A stretch of DNA of 64,000 bases, taken from assembly GCF_000686885.1 (NCBI RefSeq), contig NZ_JMLU01000003.1, positions 62,001 to 126,000 of the forward strand, in the 5' to 3' direction. The translations under genes were made by a program, and so were the position numbers. The notes beneath the pieces were generated by a model. It worked only from the letters and a program-made list of their open reading frames with translations. It was not told where the DNA came from and ran no database searches. Below are positions 14,071 through 22,759 of this stretch, one piece after another; the stretch's first letter is position 1; each line of letters opens with the position of its first letter. This stretch comes from Flavobacterium sasangense DSM 21067 (GTDB taxonomy: Bacteria > Bacteroidota > Bacteroidia > Flavobacteriales > Flavobacteriaceae).

Positions 14071-16728
14071 ATGAGGTATTATTTTTTAGTTCTCTTATTC
14101 TTTTTTTCGTATTGTGTTGCTGGCCAATCTTCGCTCCAAAAAGCCCAATATTTTTTAGACCGCTCCGATTATCGGCATGCGGTTCCTTTGTATGAAAAAA
14201 TAACAAATGAAGCGAAACTAAATCAAAACTTGGATTTGCAAGTCACTGCTCAAAACGGTCTTGCCGATTGTTATATAGATTTGGGCGCTACTTATAAAGC
14301 GATGGCTATTCTGAAACAGAATGTCATTTTATTAAACAAGGTAACCTCCAAAAATTACTTGCTGTTTGCAAAAACCCATCAGTTACTTGCTATTTGTTAT
14401 GATAAGTTATATTTAACAGAAGATTATTTAGCGGAATGCCATACATTTTATCGCTATTATAAAAAAGCTGCACCAGAAAAAGAAATTTATAAGGCGCTTT
14501 ATTATGCTTATTTAGGTAGGTATTATAATATGCGGTATTTAATTGATAAAGCCTATTACTACACTAGTAGAGCATTAAAAATTTATCACAAAAACAAGAA
14601 GGAGCATTTGATAGATGATTATATTTTTTATAATGCTCATATGTTTACTATTAGAAATTACAAAGAGAGCTTAGGAAATAGATTTAAATACTTAGATAGT
14701 CTTCAATATTTTATTTATAAACGATATCCCTACGATAATTTAAAAAAATCTAGATTATTTGTATCTGTTGCCGCTTTAAATTTAGATTTGGCAAGTAATA
14801 ATCTTTTTAATACTGATAAAATAGATTATAAAACAGGTAACTTTAATGCGAATAAAGCTATAGCCTTATATTCGAAAGGAATAGCTATTAACAATAAATT
14901 AGCTGGTTATTATTATGAGCCGTCTTCACACTTAAACTCCTTGAGGGGCTTGATGTATTTTTATAAGAAAGATTATGCCAAAGCTCTTGAAAATTATGAT
15001 GAAGGCATTAAAAGATTAATAATTCCAAGTGATTTAGAGAAAAGTAATTATAACAATAATGCTGCATTACTTGGTTTACTTAATTGGAAAGCTTGGTGTT
15101 TAGATGAAATGTATATTCAAAAAAAAGACACCAAATTGTTATACGAGATAGAAAAAACTTTGCTATTAGCTGAAAAAATTTGGCAAGAATATACTAATAA
15201 TAGTATCAAAAACATTAAGCAATATCATACTAACATTTATTATAATTCTCCACACAATAATTTAGTTAAAATTTATTATAAATTAGTTTTAGCTACAGGA
15301 AATAGAAAGTTCATAGATTTATATTACGAATATGATCAGAAATCTAAATACACCGCATTATTAGAAACATTATACAAAGAAAAAGAAAAAAATAATTCAT
15401 TAAAAAATAATTTTACTAGCAATGCCATATATATAAGTTTAGAAAACTTATTTTTAAATATAAATGATAAGATTCCTCAGGATCTTTCCAAGAAGCAATT
15501 TGAAAAAGAAGCTAAAAAAGAATTAACTCTTTACACTGAAAACAACCTAAATTTATTTAAAAAAAATATTCTGTCATTAACTGAAGTTCAAAACAAACTT
15601 AATGAAAATGAAATTATTCTAAGCTACAACTTTACTGGTAATCAAAACAATTATCGAGTTCTGGTCTTTATGATTTCTAAATATCGAACTAAGATAATGG
15701 CACTTAATAACGAAAATGATTTGCAAGTTGATAATACTAAAGTCGGTAATATATTAGAAAATCTTCAACAAAATTTGATTTCAGAATATAAAAGTGCCGC
15801 TTATAATTATTATTATGATTATTTTAAACCTATTGAAAAGTATTTTCCCAAATCAACTACACATATTCAAATTATTCCAAACGCTAATATTGCCAATCTC
15901 CCCTTTGATATTTTATTAAGCGAGAAGAATGCATCGAATGATTTTAATCAGTTGCCTTATTTAGCAAAAAAATATGAGTTTAGTTATGGGCTATCTTCTT
16001 CTATTTCCGATATTGTTGATCAAAACACTACAAAATCGAATATTTTTTCTGTTTTTAGCCCTAGTTTTCATACTAAAGATTTGGCTAAATTATCAAAAAC
16101 AAATAAGGAGTCTAAAGTAATTGCAAATTCTTTTAACGCAAAATTATTTCAAGGAACAGAGGCAACCAAAAAGGCATTTTTAAACCAAATAAAAAACAAC
16201 AGAATGGTTGCTTTATTATCGCATGGAAATGCTTCTGATGATGAACTTGAATCGAATAAAGGAATTTATTTGTCGGATGGTTTTTTGAGTATGAATGAAG
16301 TGTACAATTTAAAAGCTAATTGCGATTTTCTTCTTTTAGGGGCTTGTGAAACCGGAGTTGGCTATAAATCAAGAGAAGGGAATATCAATTTAGCGAGAGC
16401 TTTTACTGCTATTGGGGTTAAAAGCATGATGCTGGCTTCTTGGAAAATAGATGAGAAAAGTTCCTTACAAATAATCAGTTTGTTTTTAAAGTATTTAGAT
16501 GCAGGATATACTAAGTCTGCAGCGCTACAAAAAGCAAAGTTTGACTATTTGGCAACAGCATCTCCGAGAATGGCTAATCCGTTGTATTGGGCTGGGTTAA
16601 ACATTACAGGCAATAATGAAACGATTCGATTGCAACAACGTAATTATTGGTGGTGGGGTTTTGGAGCAATTTCTGTTTTTATAGGAGTTATGCTTATTAC
16701 ATACTATAAATTCTACTCAAAAAAATAA
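14071..16728 (+). CDS. Secreted TPR-CHAT protease with C-terminal membrane anchor
   Basis: An 885-residue protein. A signal peptide (RYYFLVLLFFFSYCVAGQS) is followed by about 500 residues of TPR-like helices (LQKAQYFLDRSDYRHAVPLY, YYKKDYAKALENYDEGIKRL style). Residues about 600-855 are a CHAT (caspase-HetF-associated with TPRs) peptidase domain with the His/Cys dyad visible: His718 in ALLSHGN and Cys759 in LLLGACETGVG. One membrane segment lies at the C-terminus (GAISVFIGVMLITYY) with a basic tail. With a cleaved signal peptide, the TPR and protease parts would be periplasmic. CHAT proteases are often effectors of regulated proteolysis. The partner is unknown; the sigma/anti-sigma pair and surface genes nearby are candidates. 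Confidence 0.9.
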   Translation: MRYYFLVLLFFFSYCVAGQSSLQKAQYFLDRSDYRHAVPLYEKITNEAKLNQNLDLQVTAQNGLADCYIDLGATYKAMAILKQNVILLNKVTSKNYLLFAKTHQLLAICYDKLYLTEDYLAECHTFYRYYKKAAPEKEIYKALYYAYLGRYYNMRYLIDKAYYYTSRALKIYHKNKKEHLIDDYIFYNAHMFTIRNYKESLGNRFKYLDSLQYFIYKRYPYDNLKKSRLFVSVAALNLDLASNNLFNTDKIDYKTGNFNANKAIALYSKGIAINNKLAGYYYEPSSHLNSLRGLMYFYKKDYAKALENYDEGIKRLIIPSDLEKSNYNNNAALLGLLNWKAWCLDEMYIQKKDTKLLYEIEKTLLLAEKIWQEYTNNSIKNIKQYHTNIYYNSPHNNLVKIYYKLVLATGNRKFIDLYYEYDQKSKYTALLETLYKEKEKNNSLKNNFTSNAIYISLENLFLNINDKIPQDLSKKQFEKEAKKELTLYTENNLNLFKKNILSLTEVQNKLNENEIILSYNFTGNQNNYRVLVFMISKYRTKIMALNNENDLQVDNTKVGNILENLQQNLISEYKSAAYNYYYDYFKPIEKYFPKSTTHIQIIPNANIANLPFDILLSEKNASNDFNQLPYLAKKYEFSYGLSSSISDIVDQNTTKSNIFSVFSPSFHTKDLAKLSKTNKESKVIANSFNAKLFQGTEATKKAFLNQIKNNRMVALLSHGNASDDELESNKGIYLSDGFLSMNEVYNLKANCDFLLLGACETGVGYKSREGNINLARAFTAIGVKSMMLASWKIDEKSSLQIISLFLKYLDAGYTKSAALQKAKFDYLATASPRMANPLYWAGLNITGNNETIRLQQRNYWWWGFGAISVFIGVMLITYYKFYSKK

Positions 16729-16742
16729 TTATAATGAGTTCT

Positions 16743-17510
16743 TTATTTCAAAAACACATCATATCCAAAACGAATTAACGCTAATCCTACCACAATTAAA
16801 AAGAAGATTCGAATAAATCCGTTGCCTTTAGAAATAGCTAATCTTGCGCCCAACCAAGAACCGGCAACATTACAAATTGCCATTGGAATAGCAATCGTCC
16901 AAATGATTTTTCCTTTCAAAACAAACAAGGTAATGGAACCAAAGTTAGTAGCCAAGTTGACTAGTTTTGCATAGATATTGGCTTGCAAAAAATCGAAACC
17001 TAGTATGGCTATAAACGCCATAATTAATAAACTTCCTGTTCCAGGACCAATAAAACCATCATAAAAACCTAAAAAAACACAAATTATACTTCCGTAAATA
17101 TAGGTTTGCTTGGTGGTTAATTTATCTATTTGAAATTGACCAAAATCTTTTTTGAAATAAGTATAAAGTAATAACAAAATCAAAATCACAAAAAGTAAAG
17201 GTTTCATGAAATCGTTTTGCATTACGTTAAGTAAACTCGAGCCTAAATAAGCAAAACCGAAAGAAACAATTGCCATGACAAAAAACAACTTCCAATTGAC
17301 TTTTGCTGATTTTAAATACTGATAAGCTGCCATACTTGTACCACTAAAACCTGGAATTTTAAGCGTTCCAATAATTGAAGCTACGGATATATTTGGTAAT
17401 AAAATTAAGGCTGCAGGAGTTTGAATTAATCCACCACCACCCACAATAGCATCGATAAAACCGGCTATGAAGGATGCTATGCAGAGAAAAATGATGATGT
17501 AGGTTTCCAT
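16743..17510 (-). CDS. TauE/SafE family membrane permease
   Basis: A 255-residue polytopic inner-membrane protein of the sulfite exporter TauE/SafE (DUF81) family. The N-terminal FIAGFIDAIVGGGGLIQTPA and the internal repeat GFYDGFIGPGTGSLLIMAF are the two signature halves of the family. About eight membrane segments are visible. Family members move anions such as sulfite or organosulfonates, but the substrate cannot be read from sequence. It is convergent with the CHAT gene, with 14 bases between the stop codons. Confidence 0.9.
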   Translation of the reverse strand: METYIIIFLCIASFIAGFIDAIVGGGGLIQTPAALILLPNISVASIIGTLKIPGFSGTSMAAYQYLKSAKVNWKLFFVMAIVSFGFAYLGSSLLNVMQNDFMKPLLFVILILLLLYTYFKKDFGQFQIDKLTTKQTYIYGSIICVFLGFYDGFIGPGTGSLLIMAFIAILGFDFLQANIYAKLVNLATNFGSITLFVLKGKIIWTIAIPMAICNVAGSWLGARLAISKGNGFIRIFFLIVVGLALIRFGYDVFLK

Positions 17511-17520
17511 TTTAAAATAT

Positions 17521-17780
17521 CAAGTTCAAGGGCAAAATCAAGTACAAAAATCAAATTCAATTCCAAATACAAAAATAGGAACACGGATTGGAGAAATTGG
17601 ATAAATTTTGACAATTATTTTTACAATCAAAAATCATTTGCGCAAGAGATTCCTCACGGAATGACAAAGTTTGTGTATTTTTTTCTTTTATGGACTTTTT
17701 AAAGAAATTAACATCAACTTAAAACTTATATACCTTATATGTTTAAATTAGAAGCTGAAACGAGTTCAGCTTGACAAAGT
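17521..17780. repeat. Cluster of short-word repeats and TGACAAAGT-tailed hairpins
   Basis: The 347-base gap 17511-17857 has no gene but several repeat types. CAAGTTCAAGGGCAAAA (17521-17537) is an exact 17-base match to 38432-38448. It is followed by related CAAnT words up to 17575, then ACACGGATTGGAGAAATTGG (17581-17600). Hairpin ATTCC-TCAC-GGAAT (17649-17662) is followed by TGACAAAGT, and hairpin AGCTGAA-ACGAG-TTCAGCT (17753-17771) is also followed by TGACAAAGT. CTTATATACCTTATATGTTT lies near 17724-17743. Confidence 0.75.
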
Positions 17781-17802
17781 GGTAGTTATTTTGGGAAAAT
17801 AA

Positions 17803-17839
17803 AAAATCCAAATTCCTTTTTGTTCAGAATTTGGATTTT
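17803..17839 (-). terminator. Terminator after murA
   Basis: Perfect 13-bp arms (17803-17815 and 17827-17839) around an 11-base loop, read on the minus strand with a T run after the stem. It begins 19 bases after the murA stop codon. Confidence 0.9.
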
Positions 17840-17857
17840 CATTATTCTAATTTAAAA

Positions 17858-19168
17858 CTATACCCTTACAATATTAGCTCCGATAGCTCTTAATCTTTCG
17901 TCAATGCGTTCGTAACCTCTATCGATTTGTTCGATATTTTGAATGGTTGACGTTCCTTTTGCAGTTAAAGCAGCAATTAATAAAGAGATTCCAGCTCTAA
18001 TATCTGGCGAACTCATTGTTGTTGCTTTCAATTGGGATTGGAAATTATGTCCCATAACCACCGCTCTGTGTGGGTCGCATAACATAATTTTCGCTCCCAT
18101 GTCGATTAATTTATCCACGAAGAACAAACGGCTTTCAAACATTTTTTGATGAATTAACACGTCGCCTTTTGCTTGCGTACAAACCACTAAAACGATGCTT
18201 AATAAATCTGGTGTAAATCCTGGCCATGGTGCATCTGAAACCGTTAATATAGAACCGTCGATATCGGTTTTAATTTCGTAACCCTCTTTATGAGCTGGAA
18301 TGTAGATATCATCACCTTTTCTTTCTAAGGTGATTCCTAATTTTCTGAATACATTTGGAATTTGACCTAAGTTCTCCCAACTTACATTTTTAATCGTAAT
18401 CTCACTTCTTGTCATAGCCGCAAGACCAATCCAAGAACCGATTTCAACCATATCAGGTAAAATTCGGTGTTCGCAACCACCTAAGCTTTCAACTCCTTCA
18501 ATCGTTAATAAGTTAGATCCTACGCCTGAGATTTTAGCTCCCATAGAATTCAACATTTTACACAATTGTTGTAAATAAGGCTCACAAGCAGCGTTATAAA
18601 TAGTTGTTGTTCCTTCTGCTAAAACAGCAGCCATTACAATATTAGCCGTTCCTGTTACAGAAGCTTCGTCTAACAACATGTATGCTCCTTGCAATCTTCC
18701 ATCGATTTCCACTCCGTAGAAATGGTCTTCTCTTTCATATCTAAATTTAGCACCCAAGTTAATAAAACCTTCAAAGTGCGTATCTAAACGACGACGACCA
18801 ATTTTATCGCCTCCTGGTTTTGGTATATACCCACAACCAAAACGCGCTAATAAAGGTCCTACAATCATAATGGAACCTCTTAAACTTCCACCTTCTTTCT
18901 TGAAAGCTTCGGTTTTTAAGTAATTTACATTTACCTCATCGGCTTGAAAGGTGTAATCACCAGATCCATTTTTTTGAATTTTAACTCCTAAATTACCCAA
19001 AAGTGTAATTAATTTGTTAACATCTATAATATCTGGAATATTAGTTACTCTAACTTTTTCAGAAGTTAATAAAACAGGACATAACACTTGTAATGCTTCA
19101 TTTTTTGCTCCTTGAGGTGTTATATCTCCTTTTAATGCTATTCCTCCTTCTATTTTAAATGTTCCCAT
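17858..19168 (-). CDS. murA: UDP-N-acetylglucosamine 1-carboxyvinyltransferase
   Basis: A 436-residue cytoplasmic enzyme that transfers enolpyruvate from PEP to UDP-GlcNAc, the first committed step of peptidoglycan synthesis and the target of fosfomycin. The EPSP-synthase-like fold is visible from the start (FKIEGGIALKGDITPQGAKN). The flexible loop has Cys112 (FGCGYIPKPGGDKIGRRRLD), in the place of the catalytic, fosfomycin-reactive Cys, and the C-terminus ends with the family-typical GYERIDERLRAIGANI. It is the last gene of a minus-strand series with the DUF493 and DUF4290 genes, nine bases from the latter. Confidence 0.97.
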   Translation of the reverse strand: MGTFKIEGGIALKGDITPQGAKNEALQVLCPVLLTSEKVRVTNIPDIIDVNKLITLLGNLGVKIQKNGSGDYTFQADEVNVNYLKTEAFKKEGGSLRGSIMIVGPLLARFGCGYIPKPGGDKIGRRRLDTHFEGFINLGAKFRYEREDHFYGVEIDGRLQGAYMLLDEASVTGTANIVMAAVLAEGTTTIYNAACEPYLQQLCKMLNSMGAKISGVGSNLLTIEGVESLGGCEHRILPDMVEIGSWIGLAAMTRSEITIKNVSWENLGQIPNVFRKLGITLERKGDDIYIPAHKEGYEIKTDIDGSILTVSDAPWPGFTPDLLSIVLVVCTQAKGDVLIHQKMFESRLFFVDKLIDMGAKIMLCDPHRAVVMGHNFQSQLKATTMSSPDIRAGISLLIAALTAKGTSTIQNIEQIDRGYERIDERLRAIGANIVRV

Positions 19169-19176
19169 GTAACTGC

Positions 19177-19878
19177 CTATTTTTTAAATGTATTTTTATT
19201 TTGATTGTTTTTGTTCAAATGTCCTTTGTTATTGTTGTTTTTCTTAATGATTCCAACTTTACTAGGACCAAATTGCGTTTTATTCGAAACTTTCTTATTC
19301 ACTTTCATTAAATCATGTGTATTCGAAAGTTCTTCGTTTGATTTCGAAAGATTTAATTTTCCACCTGAAAGTTCTAATAAATGTTCAAAAATTACCTCAT
19401 CCGTAACCGTATCTTTATTCCAACTCAAATAACTTTTTTTCATGTGATTGGCAATCACTAACACTAAAGCATTCTTTAAATCGCTTTCTTCCCAGCTGTT
19501 TGCCACATCAATCATGTATTTAATGTTGTTTCCGTAAAAACGGTATTTTGGAAAATTTTGAGGATATTTTAAACGTTCTGGTTTCTGAGTTAAAATATCT
19601 TTTGATGGAATTGGATAAGGCGAATCTACATCCAATTTAAAATCAGACATAATAAACAACTGATCCCACAATTTATGTTGAAAATCTAAAACGTCTCTCA
19701 AGTGCGGATTTAAAGAACCCATCACAGAAATAATGTATTTTGCTGCTTTGTTACGTTCTTCTCGATCTTCAATTTCAGTAGCTTGATCGATTAATTTCTG
19801 CAAATGTCTTCCGTATTCTGGAATAATCAAATGCGGACGTTCTGAATTATATTCTAAGTAACTTACTTCTTCTTGCAT
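19177..19878 (-). CDS. DUF4290 family protein
   Basis: A 233-residue protein of the Bacteroidota-specific DUF4290 family, recognised by SERPHLIIPEYGRHLQKLID and LNPHLRDVLDFQHKLWDQLF near the N-terminus. The last 50 residues are low-complexity, rich in Lys and Asn (KKNNNNKGHLNKNNQNKN). No signal peptide is present, so it is probably cytoplasmic. It lies six bases after the DUF493 gene and nine before murA, an order commonly seen in this lineage. The function is unknown; a link to cell-wall synthesis is only suggested by the neighbour. Confidence 0.85.
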   Translation of the reverse strand: MQEEVSYLEYNSERPHLIIPEYGRHLQKLIDQATEIEDREERNKAAKYIISVMGSLNPHLRDVLDFQHKLWDQLFIMSDFKLDVDSPYPIPSKDILTQKPERLKYPQNFPKYRFYGNNIKYMIDVANSWEESDLKNALVLVIANHMKKSYLSWNKDTVTDEVIFEHLLELSGGKLNLSKSNEELSNTHDLMKVNKKVSNKTQFGPSKVGIIKKNNNNKGHLNKNNQNKNTFKK

Positions 19879-19884
19879 GTTTTT

Positions 19885-20175
19885 TTATAATGAAATGATG
19901 CCTTCAATATCCGAAACTTCAATGTATTTATCAATCACACTCTGAGCACTTGCCATAGTTACACTAATAGAAATACTGGTAAATTTACCTGTTTTAGATT
20001 GTTGCGTAGTAATAACAGCTCCCATATCATTAAAAGCAGCTTCTACTTTTGCTATACTATGCACATCAGACGGCATAATAAATTTATACAAATACTCTGA
20101 AGGCCAAAGCGTTGAGTTTGTTAATTCTTCTTTTAATCTTGCGTAAAAATCTTCTGTTTTCTTATCCATCATCAT
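19885..20175 (-). CDS. DUF493 (YbeD-like) family protein
   Basis: The ATG cluster at 20169-20175 is the likely start (96 residues from 20175). The longest frame begins with TTG at 20193, inside a -7 promoter element, so it is rejected. The fold is a small ACT-like alpha/beta domain: YLYKFIMPSDVHSIAKVEAA, ITTQQSKTGKFTSISISVTM, SVIDKYIEVSDIEGIISL. This family includes YbeD, proposed to have a regulatory role. It is the first gene of the minus-strand DUF493-DUF4290-murA series. Confidence 0.85.
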   Translation of the reverse strand: MMMDKKTEDFYARLKEELTNSTLWPSEYLYKFIMPSDVHSIAKVEAAFNDMGAVITTQQSKTGKFTSISISVTMASAQSVIDKYIEVSDIEGIISL

Positions 20176-20190
20176 TTCGTATTGGAAAAG

Positions 20191-20198
20191 CAAATATA
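20191..20198 (-). promoter_or_regulatory. -7 element of the DUF493-DUF4290-murA series
   Basis: On the minus strand this reads TATATTTG, matching TAnnTTTG. It is 16 bases before the ATG at 20175. A matching TTG at the usual distance was not found. Confidence 0.55.
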
Positions 20199-20245
20199 CT
20201 TTTTTATGTTCAGAATTGTAATGTAGTAACTTATAAATTTTTAAG

Positions 20246-20276
20246 TTGATTAGATTTTTAAAAAAACTTACTTTTG
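20246..20276 (+). promoter_or_regulatory. Promoter of the AAA-ATPase/recQ series
   Basis: TTG at 20246-20248 and TACTTTTG at 20269-20276 with a 20-base spacer fit the Bacteroidota housekeeping promoter. The start codon at 20295 lies 18 bases downstream. Confidence 0.65.
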
Positions 20277-20294
20277 CGCCTTAGTATTTCCAAT

Positions 20295-20834
20295 ATGAAT
20301 AAAGAAATTGTGGTTTTAATTGGTGGTCCAAGCTCTGGAAAAACCACCTTAATCGATGCATTAAAAGAAAAAGGACACACTTGTTATCCTGAGGTTTCGC
20401 GCGAAGTTATTCGTGAAGCACAAGAACAAGGTATTGAACAATTGTTCTTAGAGAAACCCCTTTTATTCAGTGAATTACTGTTGGAAGGCAGAAAAAGACA
20501 ATTCAAAGAAGCTCTAAAAGAAGAAGCAAATATCGTTTTTTTAGACCGAGGCATTCCAGATGTTTTGGCGTATATGCATTATATTGGTGATTCGTACCCT
20601 GCATTTTTTGATAAAGCATGTCAAGACCACAAATATTCAGCGATTTTTGTTTTACCACCTTGGGAAGAAATTTATGTTAGTGATGCCGAACGATATGAAA
20701 ACTACGAGCAAGCGGTTTTAATTCACGAACATTTGATGGAAACTTATAAAAAATACGGCTATTCGATTACAGAAGTTCCAAAAGACACGGTTGAAAATCG
20801 TGTGGATTTTATTATGAAACATCTTGTTAAATAA
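20295..20834 (+). CDS. P-loop ATP-binding protein (AAA_28-like kinase)
   Basis: The ATG at 20295 gives 179 residues and places the promoter -7 element upstream of the gene; the upstream TTG at 20274 would lie inside it. Walker A is GGPSSGKT at residues 10-17, near the N-terminus. The segment VFLDRGIPDVLAYM has the DRG/DRS-like motif of nucleoside- or nicotinamide-kinase-like P-loop proteins, and ERYENYEQAV follows. It is probably a small-molecule kinase of the AAA_28 family with unknown substrate. It precedes recQ by 38 bases on the same strand. Confidence 0.8.
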   Translation: MNKEIVVLIGGPSSGKTTLIDALKEKGHTCYPEVSREVIREAQEQGIEQLFLEKPLLFSELLLEGRKRQFKEALKEEANIVFLDRGIPDVLAYMHYIGDSYPAFFDKACQDHKYSAIFVLPPWEEIYVSDAERYENYEQAVLIHEHLMETYKKYGYSITEVPKDTVENRVDFIMKHLVK

Positions 20835-20872
20835 TTTTTTTCGTAATTTAGTGTTTCTAAAAGCCAATTTAC

Positions 20873-22759
20873 ATGTCGGAAGCCTTACAAATTCTTCAAA
20901 AATACTGGAAACACGATAGTTTTAGAGCACCTCAAGAAGAAATCATTCAATCGGTTTTAAGTGGAAATGATACGTTTGCACTTTTGCCCACTGGAGGAGG
21001 AAAATCGGTATGCTTTCAGATTCCGGCAATGATGTTAAATGGAATTTGTTTAGTGATTTCGCCTTTGATTGCCTTGATGAAAGACCAAGTTCAGAATTTA
21101 CAAAGCAAAAACATCAAAGCGATTGCTTTAACTGGTGGCGTTTCGCAAGACGACATTATTGATATTTTAGACAATAGCCAATTTGGAAATTACAAATTTT
21201 TATATCTTTCTCCCGAACGTTTACAACATGATTGGATTGTGGAACGTTTGAAACAATTACCCATCAACTTGATTGCTATTGACGAAGCGCATTGTGTGAG
21301 CCAATGGGGACATGATTTTAGACCGGCGTATTTGAAGATTTCAGCTTTAAAAACGCATTTTCCTACTACTCCTTTTTTAGCTTTGACGGCCACTGCCAAT
21401 AAGAGAGTTCAAGAAGACATTTGCACCCATTTGGCTTTAGTTAATCCAAAAGTATTTACAAAGTCATTTACTCGAGAAAACTTAGCGTATCATGTGATTA
21501 AAACCGAAGATAAACTTTTCAAAATACAGCAGATTTTAACAAAAAATCCGCAAACTTCGATTATTTATGTTCGTAATCGAAAATCTTGTGTTGAAACTTC
21601 ACAACAATTGAAGCAATTGGGATTTTCGTCAACCATTTATCACGGCGGATTACTTGCAAAAGAGAAAGAGAAAAACATGCAATCGTGGTTAGAGAATAAA
21701 TCACAAGTCATGGTAGCCACCAATGCTTTTGGAATGGGAATTGACAAACCCGATGTAAAAACCGTAATTCATATTCAACTTCCAGAAAACCTTGAAAATT
21801 ACTATCAAGAAGCAGGAAGAGCCGGACGAAATCGTGAAAAAGCCTTTGGGATTATCGTTACGAATCCTTCTGATATTGGGTACACTAAGACTCAATTTAT
21901 TGATGTTTTACCGGATAAAAAATTCGTAAAAGACGTTTATATCAAACTGAACAATTACTTTCAAATTACTTATGGTGAAGGTTATAATGAAAGTTTTGCT
22001 TTTAATTTGAATCAGTTTTGTGCGCATTATCATTTTCCAGTAATTAAAGCTTTTAATAGTTTGCAGTTTTTGGACCGACAAGGAATCATTACTTTTCAAA
22101 GTGAATCCACAGAAAAAATAAGTTTACAATTTATCATTCCGAGCAAAGAAGTGATTCGTTACATCAGTTTGCATCCGCACGACGAACCTGTTATTACCAC
22201 GATTTTAAGAACCTATTCTGGAATTTTTGATGTAGAAACTACGATTAATCCACATTTGGTGGCCAAAAAAGCAAACACATCAGAAAAACATGTGGAAGAA
22301 GTAATTGATAAACTAGCAGAAAGTCAGTGTATCATTTTACATGCGAAAAACAATGATAGTTCCATCACTTTTAACGAAGCTCGCGAAGATGATTTAACTA
22401 TTAATCGTGTTGCAAAATTTTTAGAACATCAAAACAAATTGAAGGAAGAGCAATTTCAAAGCGTGGTGAACTATATTACAAACGAAGATACTTGTAAAAA
22501 CAGAATGCTTTTGGCTTATTTTGATGAAATTTCAAAGGAAGACTGTGGCATTTGTTCGTATTGTACTGCTAAAAAAAAAGTCAATCCAGTTGAAATAACG
22601 CAATCGGTACTTAAATTATTAGAAAAAAGTCCTTTAAATTCAAGAGAAATTGAAAACCAACTGCACATTTCTTCAGAAGCGACTATCTTTGCGATTCAAT
22701 TATTACTAGAGAATAAGCGAATCAAAATCAATTCAAACAATCAATATTACCTTATATAA
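20873..22759 (+). CDS. recQ: ATP-dependent DNA helicase RecQ
   Basis: A 628-residue 3'-5' DNA helicase. Walker A TGGGKS lies at residues 40-45 (LLPTGGGKSVCFQIP), DEAH at 137-140 (AIDEAHCVSQWGHDFRPAY) and motif VI is QEAGRAGRNR. A RecQ-C-terminal zinc site is visible (DTCKNRMLLAYF ... DCGICSYC). The C-terminal HRDC domain of long RecQ proteins is not evident; the tail (residues 575-628) is instead a small winged-helix-like segment. The family works in recombination repair and at stalled forks. Its stop codon overlaps the fmt start by one base (TAATG), so the two are translationally coupled. Confidence 0.95.
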   Translation: MSEALQILQKYWKHDSFRAPQEEIIQSVLSGNDTFALLPTGGGKSVCFQIPAMMLNGICLVISPLIALMKDQVQNLQSKNIKAIALTGGVSQDDIIDILDNSQFGNYKFLYLSPERLQHDWIVERLKQLPINLIAIDEAHCVSQWGHDFRPAYLKISALKTHFPTTPFLALTATANKRVQEDICTHLALVNPKVFTKSFTRENLAYHVIKTEDKLFKIQQILTKNPQTSIIYVRNRKSCVETSQQLKQLGFSSTIYHGGLLAKEKEKNMQSWLENKSQVMVATNAFGMGIDKPDVKTVIHIQLPENLENYYQEAGRAGRNREKAFGIIVTNPSDIGYTKTQFIDVLPDKKFVKDVYIKLNNYFQITYGEGYNESFAFNLNQFCAHYHFPVIKAFNSLQFLDRQGIITFQSESTEKISLQFIIPSKEVIRYISLHPHDEPVITTILRTYSGIFDVETTINPHLVAKKANTSEKHVEEVIDKLAESQCIILHAKNNDSSITFNEAREDDLTINRVAKFLEHQNKLKEEQFQSVVNYITNEDTCKNRMLLAYFDEISKEDCGICSYCTAKKKVNPVEITQSVLKLLEKSPLNSREIENQLHISSEATIFAIQLLLENKRIKINSNNQYYLI

